Shown here piece by piece: positions 15,270 to 21,393 of a stretch of DNA of 21,393 bases; the first letter of the stretch is position 1, and every line of letters begins with the position of its first letter. A model generated the notes under the pieces. That model was not told the origin of the DNA, did not search any database, and was given only the letters and a program-made list of their open reading frames with translations. A program made the translations under genes and the position numbers. The stretch lies in the NCBI GenBank assembly GCA_036278255.1, contig DASULK010000273.1:1-21393 (forward strand). The letters run 5' to 3'. This DNA comes from DASULK01 sp036278255. Lineage in GTDB: Bacteria; Actinomycetota; Actinomycetes; Mycobacteriales; Micromonosporaceae.

Positions 15270-16205
15270 ATGTCGTTAGGCGGGCGCATAGGTAATACCC
15301 TGCGGGGGGCCGCAATCGGGATCGCCGAGGCCGTTCCCGGGATCAGCGGCGGAACGATCGCCCTGGTGACCGGGGTTTACGAGCGCCTGATCAGCTCCGC
15401 GGGGCACATGGTGAGCGCGGTCCGGGCCGGCGTGGTGGACGTGCCACGCCGCCGCGGCTGGGCCCGCGTCGGGCATGAGCTGCGACAGGTGCACTGGGGG
15501 TTGCTGATTCCGCTCGCCGTCGGTGTGGTGCCCGCCCTGCTGATCTCCGCGAGAGTGGTGGAGCCGCTGCTGCAGGAGTACCCGCAGCAGGCACGGGGAC
15601 TCTTCCTCGGTCTGGTGCTCGCGTCCCTGATGGTGCCGATCTCGATGGTGGCGCGGCCCTGGCGGGGCGGGGAGGTGCTGGCCGTCGGGGTGAGCGCGGT
15701 CGCCGCATTCATCCTGACCGGCATGCCCCACACGACGATCGAGCCGCGGCCGGTGATCGTGTTTTTGGCGGCGGCGATTGCGGTCTGTGCTTTGGTGCTC
15801 CCCGGCGTCTCCGGATCGTTCCTGCTGCTCACGGTCGGGCTTTACGAGCCGACCATCACCGCGGTCAATGATCGCGATTTCGGGTATCTGGCGGTCTTCG
15901 GGGCCGGCATGGTTTTCGGTCTCGCGCTCTTCATCAAGGTGCTGCAGTGGCTGCTCGAGCACCGCCGACGCATCACGCTGGCGATCATGACCGGAGTGAT
16001 GGCCGGTAGCCTCCGGTCCTTGTGGCCGTGGCAGTCGGACGACCGCACCCTGCAGGCACCGGGCGACGGCATCATGCCGATCACCGGACTGTTCGTAGTC
16101 GGCATCGCCGTGGTGGCCGGCATGTTCGTGCTGGAGCAGCGGAGCGTACGACGCGCTGCCGAGTTGCTCACCGAGGAGTCGTACGAGCGTCCCTCGGTCC
16201 GCTGA
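15270..16205 (+). CDS. DUF368 membrane protein, PopT-type polyprenyl-phosphate transporter
   Basis: The 311-residue product is a multi-pass membrane protein. Two related half motifs mark the DUF368 family: EAVPGISGGTIALVTGVYE (about residues 20-38) and VLPGVSGSFLLLTVGLYE (about 176-193), the hallmark of an internally repeated transporter fold. About eight hydrophobic segments can be seen. DUF368 proteins (PopT) have been shown in other bacteria to return undecaprenyl phosphate across the membrane, recycling the lipid carrier used for peptidoglycan and surface-polymer synthesis; the same job here is inferred from family. The ATG at 15270 (MSLGGRIGNTLRGAAIG) is preferred to an in-frame TTG 60 nt upstream because the conserved part begins there, although the ribosome binding site is weak. 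The gene is convergent with the ArsR gene across a perfect hairpin. Confidence 0.9.
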   Translation: MSLGGRIGNTLRGAAIGIAEAVPGISGGTIALVTGVYERLISSAGHMVSAVRAGVVDVPRRRGWARVGHELRQVHWGLLIPLAVGVVPALLISARVVEPLLQEYPQQARGLFLGLVLASLMVPISMVARPWRGGEVLAVGVSAVAAFILTGMPHTTIEPRPVIVFLAAAIAVCALVLPGVSGSFLLLTVGLYEPTITAVNDRDFGYLAVFGAGMVFGLALFIKVLQWLLEHRRRITLAIMTGVMAGSLRSLWPWQSDDRTLQAPGDGIMPITGLFVVGIAVVAGMFVLEQRSVRRAAELLTEESYERPSVR

Positions 16206-16253
16206 GCCGACGGCGGGCCGGGCGGGGCGCGGCGAAGGGTTGCCCCGACGGTT

Positions 16254-16291
16254 CCGTTCGGTGCCCTCGATTATCGGAGGGCACCGAACGG
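16254..16291. terminator. Bidirectional terminator between DUF368 and arsR-family genes
   Basis: CCGTTCGGTGCCCTC (16254-16268) and GAGGGCACCGAACGG (16277-16291) form a perfect 15-bp stem with an 8-nt loop, between two convergent stops (16205 and 16303). Confidence 0.88.
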
Positions 16292-16302
16292 TGCCGATGC
16301 CT

Positions 16303-16677
16303 TCAGCGGGCCTTCTTGGTGGCCCGCTTACGCGGCGGGGTCAGCAGGTCGGCGATGGTTGCGATCGCCGACGGGACCAGACTGTAGTACGCCCACACGC
16401 CGCGCTTCTCCCGCTCCAGGAGACCGGCCTCGGTGAGAATGCGCAGGTGGTGGCTTACCGTCGGCTGCGAGAGGCCGATCGGTGCGGTCAGATCGCAGAC
16501 GCAGGCCTCGCCTTCCGGGGCCGACTGGATCAGGCTCAGTAGCCGCAGTCGGGCGGGATCGGCGAGCGCCTTGAGGACCCCCGCGAGTCGCTCCGCGTCG
16601 GCACGTTCGATCGGCTCGCCTGCCAGGGGCGAGATATGGGGCATTGTCGTTTCAGCCAGCGCTACCACGTGTTCCAT
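16303..16677 (-). CDS. ArsR/SmtB-family metalloregulator with CVC motif
   Basis: The 124-residue product is a winged-helix repressor. LAGVLKALADPARLRLLSLI (about residues 31-50) is the typical first helices, GLSQPTVSHHLRILTEAGLL (68-87) is the recognition helix-turn-helix, and RGVWAYYSL is the wing. EACVCDL places Cys59 and Cys61 in the helix where classical ArsR proteins bind As(III) or Sb(III). The C-terminus is basic (RKRATKKAR). Proteins of this family repress by binding an operator and release on metal binding. No arsenic transporter, reductase or other metal gene is visible, so its target is unknown and may be its own promoter. The start at 16677 gives MEHVVALAETT; a second ATG 33 nt downstream is also possible because neither has a well-spaced ribosome binding site. 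It lies 57 bp downstream of pyrE on the same strand. Confidence 0.92.
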   Translation of the reverse strand: MEHVVALAETTMPHISPLAGEPIERADAERLAGVLKALADPARLRLLSLIQSAPEGEACVCDLTAPIGLSQPTVSHHLRILTEAGLLEREKRGVWAYYSLVPSAIATIADLLTPPRKRATKKAR

Positions 16678-16734
16678 CCTTCCACCAACAGCATCGATCT
16701 GCCTGCATATCAACAGGTACGAATCGGCAAACTT

Positions 16735-17274
16735 TTAAACCACTAGGCCGAGGTCAGCCAACGTATAGGCGGCTCGGTAGGGTAGACCGGCGGCGCGCAC
16801 CGCGTCGCCAGCACCTCGATCAACAATAACCGCCACACCCACCACCTCGGCTCCGGCCTCGCGCAATGCCTCCACTGCGGTCAGCGCACTTCCCCCGGTG
16901 GTCGAGGTGTCTTCCACCACCAGTACCCGGCGACCGGATACGTCCGGGCCCTCGATCCGGCGCTGCAAGCCATGCACTTTTTCAGTTTTCCGTACGACGA
17001 ACGCGTCCAGTCGACGATCTGCGGAAGCTGCCGCGTACAGCATCGACAGGGCCACCGGGTCGGCCCCCAGCGTCAGTCCGCCGACCGCGTCGTACTCCCA
17101 GTCGGCCGTCAGGTCGAGCATCACCGAGCCGACGAGCGGTGCGGCAGCGTGATGGAGCGTCACGCGCCGCAGATCGACGTACCAGTCCGCTTCGCGCCCG
17201 GAGGACAGCACCACCCGACCGTGCACCACGGCGAGTTCAACGATGAATTTACGCAGGTCGTCGCGGTTGCCCAT
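16735..17274 (-). CDS. pyrE: Orotate phosphoribosyltransferase
   Basis: PyrE transfers phosphoribose from PRPP to orotate to give OMP, the penultimate step of UMP synthesis. The 179-residue product is typical of the actinobacterial form. The PRPP-binding signature VVEDTSTTGGS spans residues 119-129, the flexible catalytic loop RKTEKVHG is at 95-102 and GGLTLGADPVA is at 65-74. The ATG at 17274 gives MGNRDDLRKFIVELAVVHG and has no ribosome binding site; a good promoter ends 7 nt before it, so the mRNA is probably leaderless. ArsR follows 57 bp downstream on the same strand without an obvious terminator, so read-through is possible. Confidence 0.96.
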   Translation of the reverse strand: MGNRDDLRKFIVELAVVHGRVVLSSGREADWYVDLRRVTLHHAAAPLVGSVMLDLTADWEYDAVGGLTLGADPVALSMLYAAASADRRLDAFVVRKTEKVHGLQRRIEGPDVSGRRVLVVEDTSTTGGSALTAVEALREAGAEVVGVAVIVDRGAGDAVRAAGLPYRAAYTLADLGLVV

Positions 17275-17281
17275 GGCGAAA

Positions 17282-17309
17282 AGACTACTGTGCGATCCGG
17301 GATCGCCAA
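17282..17309 (-). promoter_or_regulatory. pyrE promoter, probably leaderless
   Basis: On the minus strand, TTGGCG (17309-17304) and TAGTCT (17287-17282) are separated by 16 nt. The -10 element ends 7 nt before the pyrE ATG, which puts the expected transcription start at or next to the A of the ATG. The absence of a ribosome binding site before pyrE agrees with this. Confidence 0.55.
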
Positions 17310-17369
17310 CCCTCGACCCGTCAGAATTCTCAACAGGAGACGCTACGAAGTCCGCCAGAGAGCGGCTAT

Positions 17370-17388
17370 TGACTACGGTGCGTAGTCA
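17370..17388. promoter_or_regulatory. Inverted repeat upstream of the pyrE promoter
   Basis: TGACTACG (17370-17377) and CGTAGTCA (17381-17388) are perfect inverted arms around GTG. The dyad lies about 60 bp upstream of the pyrE -35 element and 89 bp beyond the stop of the dehydrogenase gene. It has the size of a dimeric regulator site; it might also be a weak hairpin. The rest of 17389-17476 shows nothing. Confidence 0.4.
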
Positions 17389-17476
17389 CAAATCGGTGGC
17401 CGGAGCGCGGCATGCCGGATCCTCGGGGCGGGTCGGCCCTCAGTGTCGACGGGAGACGGTCGGGGGCAACTGCGGG

Positions 17477-18274
17477 TCAGCGGTCGTCGCGGCCGATGCG
17501 GCCCCGGGTGTCGCGGGCGACCGCGTGCAGCAGGGCACGCGGCAGGTGCCGCAGGCCGAAGACAACGATCTTGTATTTCCAGTTCGGAACGCTGATCTGC
17601 TTGCCTTTCCGCAGGTCACGCAGGGCGTCACGCACCACTTCGTCGGCTGAGAGCCACATCCACTCCGGGGTTTTCGACATGTTGATGCCGGCCCGTTGGT
17701 GGAATTCGGTACGGGTGTAGCCGGGGCAGAGAGCCATCACCCGTACCCCGGAGGGGCGCACCGACTGGCCCACCGAGTCGCTGAAGTTGATGACCCAGGC
17801 CTTGCTGGCGGAGTAGGTCGAGCCGGGCATGACCGCGCCGAAGCCGGCCACGGAAGAGACATTAATCACTGCCCCCTCGCCCCTCTCTACCATTTGGGGC
17901 AAAACCGCCAGCGTCATCCGCATGACAGCGTGGACGTTGAGCCGCAGCAAACGCGCCTCGTCCTGCACCGTGGACCGCAGAAACGGCCGGTTGAGGCTGA
18001 TCCCGGCGTTGTTGACCAGCAGGTCCACCCGGTCGCCCAGCCGCTTCTCCACCACCGCGCAGCCCTCCTCCGTGGACAGATCGGCGGGCAGGGCCTCCAC
18101 GGTCGTGCCGTGACGGCCGGTCAACTCGGCCGCGAACTCGGACAGTCGCTCAGCGTCCCGGGCCACTAGGACGAGGGCATAACCGTCAGCGGCGAGCCGG
18201 CGGGCGAAGGCGGCACCGATGCCGGCGGTGGCGCCGGTGATCAGTGCGGTACGACGGTCGGCGGTGGCTGCCAC
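17477..18274 (-). CDS. Short-chain dehydrogenase/reductase
   Basis: The 265-residue product is a classical SDR oxidoreductase. The cofactor loop TGATAGIG is at residues 13-20, with RD at 39-40 after the second strand, which favours NADP(H). NNAG is at 88-91, the catalytic Ser in NVSSVAG at about 140, and YSASK gives Tyr154 and Lys158. The C-terminal 40 residues (VPNWKYKIVVFGLRHLPRAL) are hydrophobic and basic, as in SDRs that act at membranes on lipids. The substrate cannot be told. The GTG at 18274 is chosen because the Rossmann fold starts within 10 residues and a GAGG (which includes the TGA of the upstream gene) lies about 9 nt before it. Only 11 bp separate it from the upstream membrane-protein gene, so the two are probably cotranscribed and translationally coupled. 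Confidence 0.93.
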   Translation of the reverse strand: MAATADRRTALITGATAGIGAAFARRLAADGYALVLVARDAERLSEFAAELTGRHGTTVEALPADLSTEEGCAVVEKRLGDRVDLLVNNAGISLNRPFLRSTVQDEARLLRLNVHAVMRMTLAVLPQMVERGEGAVINVSSVAGFGAVMPGSTYSASKAWVINFSDSVGQSVRPSGVRVMALCPGYTRTEFHQRAGINMSKTPEWMWLSADEVVRDALRDLRKGKQISVPNWKYKIVVFGLRHLPRALLHAVARDTRGRIGRDDR

Positions 18275-18285
18275 GGGTGGATACC

Positions 18286-18906
18286 TCACAGTGGGGGCGG
18301 GGGTGCCATGTGCGGTGGCATCGGCGGACGCCACCCCGCCGGTGGCCGCCGGCGGAAGAAGGCATTCGTCGCTGGCATCGCCAGCAGAACAGCTACCACA
18401 AGGTAACCGAAAGCCTGTGCCGCGGAAAGGGCGCCGCTGAGCGGGATCCACCACGAGGGGTACGCCTCGGTGAGCGCCCGGATCAGCTCCGCCAGCTCCG
18501 GATTCTCACCCTGTCGCACCAACGGCACCATCCGCTGCAAGACCACGACACCGAGCGAGCAGGATCCGCAGATGAGCCCCAGCCCGGAGATGACCCAGGT
18601 GGCGATCCGGACCGCGTTACTGCCCTGCAGGATCCCGATCGCCAACAAGAGCAGCAGCAGCGCCACCATGACGCCGAAGAGTAGGGCGATGATCGTGGTG
18701 CTGCGGACCGAGACGATCAGGGCCTCGATGTCGGCTTGCCGGGCGTCGGTCCGGGCCGCCGCAGCCCGGAAGCGGTCCACGATTCCGTTCAGACTCGACA
18801 GGCTGACGACCGCGTAGATCAGCCCGACCAGTGCCATCAGGATCATCAGGCTGGCCGCGGCGGTGACGGTGGTCGGGCGGCGGCGCGTGACAGGTGGGTA
18901 CGACAA
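18286..18906 (-). CDS. Four-helix membrane protein, paralogue of the upstream gene product
   Basis: The 206-residue product has four hydrophobic segments (about residues 14-36, 68-92, 101-123 and 152-178), a polar loop after the first (RFRAAAARTDARQADIEAL) and a Pro-rich tail ending PPHMAPPPPL. It is clearly related to the product of the next gene upstream: NAVRIATWVISGLGLICGSC aligns with NPSRIVTWVLGGIFLCCSGF, and LLAMPATNAFFRRRPPAGWR with LLALPASNEFFRKPQAAAWE. No family with a known function is recognised. It appears to start at a TTG (18906), with a GGGGGGA 7 nt upstream as ribosome binding site, which sits inside a hairpin. The SDR gene follows 11 bp downstream. Confidence 0.82.
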   Translation of the reverse strand: MSYPPVTRRRPTTVTAAASLMILMALVGLIYAVVSLSSLNGIVDRFRAAAARTDARQADIEALIVSVRSTTIIALLFGVMVALLLLLLAIGILQGSNAVRIATWVISGLGLICGSCSLGVVVLQRMVPLVRQGENPELAELIRALTEAYPSWWIPLSGALSAAQAFGYLVVAVLLAMPATNAFFRRRPPAGWRPPMPPHMAPPPPL

Positions 18907-18911
18907 CGGAA

Positions 18912-18956
18912 ATCCCCCCGGGTAGTGCGTCGGCTAGCAACCTACTCCGGGGGGAT
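18912..18956 (-). promoter_or_regulatory. Hairpin covering the ribosome binding site of the second membrane-protein gene
   Basis: ATCCCCCCGG (18912-18921) is the exact complement of CCGGGGGGAT (18947-18956), and GTAG/CTAC (18922-18925, 18942-18945) extends the stem past one bulged base. In the minus-strand RNA the 3' arm contains the GGGGGGA that would serve as ribosome binding site for the TTG start at 18906. It lies 24 bp after the stop of the upstream paralogue, so it may be an attenuator, a terminator or a translational switch. Confidence 0.6.
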
Positions 18957-18980
18957 AGCGCCTGTCGTCTGGTTCGCGCG

Positions 18981-19778
18981 TCAGCTCGCCGGTGGCGGCG
19001 GAGGCGGCGGAGGCGGGCTGGACGGACCCGTCGGTGGAGGCGGCGGCATCTGCGGCGGCCCGGACGGACCCGTCGGCGGAGCCGGCGGCTGCGGATATCC
19101 GGGGTAGGGCGCGCCCGGCGCCGGCGGGACCGAGGGGCCGGACGGCGGGGTCGGTGGGTAGGCCGGGTAGGTCGATCCCGGCACCGGCGGCTCCCAGGCC
19201 GCCGCCTGCGGCTTACGGAAGAACTCGTTGGAGGCGGGCAGTGCCAGCAGGATCAGCGCCACCAAGAGCGCGATCAGCGAAAGTACAGTGCTGACGGTGG
19301 TGACCGGCATGTACCAGCCCGGCAGCCGCTCCTCCAGCATCCGCTGAATCTCGGCCGGATCGGGACCATTGGGATCCGGGCTACCGCCCGCACCGAGGGC
19401 ACCACCGGCAGCCTGCCCGACCAGGCTGAATCCGCTGCAGCAGAGGAAAATGCCGCCGAGCACCCAGGTCACGATGCGGGAGGGGTTCTTGCCCCGGTTG
19501 TTGAAGATGGCGAGGACCACGAGCCCGATGGCCGTAAGAGCCCCGATCACCGCTACGGCGATCGTCGAAATCACGCCGATCATTCCGCCCGCGTCCGCCA
19601 ATTCGGTGCCGGCGAACGCCTCCTCGTAGACCTCGCCGATGGTCCCGGACACGGCCAACGCCGCGATCAACCCAACCACCTGAAGAGCGGCGACGAGATA
19701 GAGCAGATAACTGGAGATGGTCACGCTGTTCGGACGTGATGGGGCCGCCGGGGCGACCGGATTCATCGGATCGGACAC
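18981..19778 (-). CDS. Four-helix membrane protein with long proline-rich tail
   Basis: The 265-residue product has four hydrophobic segments (about residues 22-44, 66-92, 102-122 and 157-180). A short cytoplasm-like N-terminus and an acidic loop after helix 1 (EVYEEAFAGTELADAGG) precede helix 2; helix 3 carries adjacent cysteines (FLCCSGF). A loop DPNGPDPAEIQRMLEERLPGW precedes helix 4. From about residue 195 the tail is Pro/Gly/Tyr-rich (STYPAYPPTPPSGP) and ends in a run of nine prolines. The shape fits actinobacterial membrane proteins with disordered Pro-rich ends, but no named family is recognised. The start is a GTG at 19778 with GGGGAG about 4 nt upstream; an ATG five codons in is an alternative. 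It lies 67 bp downstream of the spermidine-synthase-like gene and upstream of its paralogue. Confidence 0.85.
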   Translation of the reverse strand: MSDPMNPVAPAAPSRPNSVTISSYLLYLVAALQVVGLIAALAVSGTIGEVYEEAFAGTELADAGGMIGVISTIAVAVIGALTAIGLVVLAIFNNRGKNPSRIVTWVLGGIFLCCSGFSLVGQAAGGALGAGGSPDPNGPDPAEIQRMLEERLPGWYMPVTTVSTVLSLIALLVALILLALPASNEFFRKPQAAAWEPPVPGSTYPAYPPTPPSGPSVPPAPGAPYPGYPQPPAPPTGPSGPPQMPPPPPTGPSSPPPPPPPPPAS

Positions 19779-19845
19779 ATTCTCCCCTTCCCTGAGTTCC
19801 GCTCACGGTACAGGCCCTCAACCACAGGCGTCTCGACCCCACCGG

Positions 19846-21393
19846 TCAGTAATTGCGCCACTCCGTTCGGGAATATTCCAGCACTCGGGGGTGCAGCAGC
19901 GTCGACGCGTGCACCTCAACCCGGCGTCGGTCGGCGGGGAAGATGGCGGCGGCCCGCAACGTGTCGGCGTCGAGAAACCGTAGCGGCGGCGCGTCGACCG
20001 GCAGCGCCAACTCGGGTGGGATCGGGCCCGGAGCGGCCAGAACAAAACCCCAATCACCGAAGGAGGGCACCTCCACGTGGTAGGGGCGGGTGACGAAGCC
20101 GGCGGTGGAGATGGTCTTCTCGATACACCAGAACGAGTGGGGCGCGAAGTACGGCGATCCGGACTGGACCACCAGCCGCGCCCCGTCCGCCAGCACGGCC
20201 CCGACCAGGGTGTAGAACTCGACCGAGTAGAGCTTGGCGGTCGCGGTTTCGTCCGGGTCGGGCAGGTCGGCTATGACCACATCGAACCGTTCAGCGACGG
20301 TGCGCAGCCAGGAGAAGGCGTCGGCGTGCACCAGCCGGACGCGGGGGTCGTCGAAGGCGCCCCGGTTGAGGGCCCGCAGCTGCGGCTCGGTGCGGGCCAG
20401 CCGCACCACCGCGGGATCCAACTCCACCACCGTCACCGACGCCACGTCGGGGTAGCGGAGCACCTCCCGTACGGCCAGGCCGTCGCCGGCGCCGAGGATC
20501 AGCACCCGGGCGCGGGGGCCGGTGAGCGCCGGGTGCACCAACGTCTCGTGGTAGCGGTATTCGTCGACCGAGCTGAACTGCAGGTCACCGTTGAGGTAGA
20601 GACGCAGGTCGGCGTCGCCACGGGTGGGCAGTAGCGCCGACCGGGTCAGCACGATCTCCTGGTACCGGCTCCGTTCGGCGTGCACCACCGGGTCACGGTA
20701 GAGCCGCTGCCGGGCGCTCACCTCGAAGTCGTGGGCCACCGCGTAGGCGTACCCGAGCAGGAGGGCGACCACGACGGTGCCGGCGGTCAGTGCCGCCCGC
20801 CACTGTGCATTCAGGTCCCGTCGGAACAGGGTGAAGACCAGCGCGAGTCCGGCGAGCGCGTTGACCGCTCCGACGACAAGGGCACCGCGGAGCTGGCCGA
20901 AGAGCGGCATCAGCAGAAAAGGAAAGGCCAGGCCGCCTAGCAGCGCGCCCACGTAGTCGGCGGCGAAGAGGTCCGCCACCGCGCTGGCGGCCGCCTGGGC
21001 TCGGATGCGCTGCAGTAGCACCATCAGCAGCGGGATCTCCGCACCGATCAGTACCCCCAGCACGAAGGCGGTGACGATCAGCGCGGGCCCGTAGAGGTCG
21101 AGCCAGGCGAAGGCGGCGTACAGCCCGAGGACCGAGAGGCCGCCGAGCAGGGCGAGCGCCAGTTCGATGACGGCGAACGCGGTAACGGCCCGCGACTGCA
21201 GCGGTTTGGTGGCCAGCGCCCCGAGGCCCATTGCGAAGACCATGACGCCGAGCACGATGGAGGCTTGGCTGACCGTGTCGCCGATCAGGTAGCTGCCGAG
21301 CGCGACGAGGGCCAGTTCGTAGACGAGGCCGCAGGCGGCGCAGACGAAGACGGCGAGCAGCACCGCGGCGCGGGAGAGCCGCCGCGTCGGTGC
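19846..21393 (-). CDS. Spermidine-synthase-like protein with N-terminal membrane domain, 5' end beyond the window
   Basis: About 516 codons are visible; the frame stays open to the right edge (the last codons encode APTRRLSRAAVLLAVF), so the true start is probably just outside. The N-terminal 210 residues hold about seven hydrophobic helices (GLVYELALVALGSYLIGDTV, GVLIGAEIPLLMVLL, DYVGALLGGLAFPFLL). The C-terminal part is an aminopropyltransferase fold: YLNGDLQFSSVDEYRYHETL, LVHPAL, the nucleotide loop RVLILGAGDGLAVREVL, VTVVELDPAVV and the active-site strand DVVIADLPDPDETATAKLYS. Family members move an aminopropyl group from decarboxylated S-adenosylmethionine to putrescine. Membrane-fused forms are common in actinobacteria, and their substrate is often untested. 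No speD or other polyamine gene is visible in the window. Confidence 0.92.
   Translation of the reverse strand, partial: APTRRLSRAAVLLAVFVCAACGLVYELALVALGSYLIGDTVSQASIVLGVMVFAMGLGALATKPLQSRAVTAFAVIELALALLGGLSVLGLYAAFAWLDLYGPALIVTAFVLGVLIGAEIPLLMVLLQRIRAQAAASAVADLFAADYVGALLGGLAFPFLLMPLFGQLRGALVVGAVNALAGLALVFTLFRRDLNAQWRAALTAGTVVVALLLGYAYAVAHDFEVSARQRLYRDPVVHAERSRYQEIVLTRSALLPTRGDADLRLYLNGDLQFSSVDEYRYHETLVHPALTGPRARVLILGAGDGLAVREVLRYPDVASVTVVELDPAVVRLARTEPQLRALNRGAFDDPRVRLVHADAFSWLRTVAERFDVVIADLPDPDETATAKLYSVEFYTLVGAVLADGARLVVQSGSPYFAPHSFWCIEKTISTAGFVTRPYHVEVPSFGDWGFVLAAPGPIPPELALPVDAPPLRFLDADTLRAAAIFPADRRRVEVHASTLLHPRVLEYSRTEWRNY

Noticed and set aside
18992..19200. GGC/GGA repeat array near the 3' end of the first paralogous membrane-protein gene
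   Set aside because: It encodes the Pro-rich tail and the run of nine prolines, with codons varied enough that no separate DNA repeat needs to be proposed.
1..21393. tRNA, rRNA, CRISPR, prophage, transposase or conjugation genes
   Set aside because: None was seen on either strand when reading the intergenic regions; all sizeable gaps contain only promoters, hairpins or nothing recognisable.

Overview
The window is high-GC DNA in which all clear genes have strong GC-rich third positions, Shine-Dalgarno sites of the GGAGG type and several GTG or TTG starts. Gene content (class II fructose-bisphosphate aldolase, DUF3151, adenylosuccinate synthetase and orotate phosphoribosyltransferase in one neighbourhood, an LPVTG surface protein, an EspI-like ATPase, membrane-fused spermidine synthase) points to an actinobacterium, most likely a member of the Micromonosporaceae. 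That assignment is inference from style and content, not a database match.

Layout. 1-5465, minus strand: a tight three-gene operon encoding a membrane OB-fold (YqiJ/NfeD-like) protein, a YqiK-type flotillin and a very large DUF3686 'DNA repair ATPase' that runs off the left edge. 5598-8251, minus: purD and purA, separated by a 20-bp-arm inverted repeat that looks like a dispersed intergenic element. 8379-11088, plus: a degenerate diacylglycerol-kinase-like protein and an orphan MinD/ParA ATPase with a proline-rich N-terminus. 11165-12878, minus: DUF3151 and class II aldolase, with perfect hairpin terminators at the ends of the transcription units. 13188-16205, plus: a 71-residue acidic protein, a sortase-type surface protein that has lost its 5' end, and a DUF368 polyprenyl-phosphate transporter. 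16303-17274, minus: an ArsR-family regulator and pyrE, the latter with a promoter placed for leaderless transcription. 17477-21393, minus: a short-chain dehydrogenase, two diverged paralogous four-helix membrane proteins, and a spermidine-synthase-like protein with an N-terminal membrane domain that runs off the right edge.

How it fits together. Much of the window is housekeeping: purine synthesis (purA, purD), pyrimidine synthesis (pyrE), glycolysis (fba) and lipid-carrier recycling (DUF368). The accessory interest lies in the flotillin/OB-fold/giant-ATPase operon, which looks like a membrane-microdomain machine of unproven function; in the orphan EspI-like ATPase; in the truncated surface protein; and in the duplicated membrane-protein pair, where a hairpin buries the ribosome binding site of the second copy. 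No tRNA, rRNA, CRISPR array, transposase or integrase was seen.
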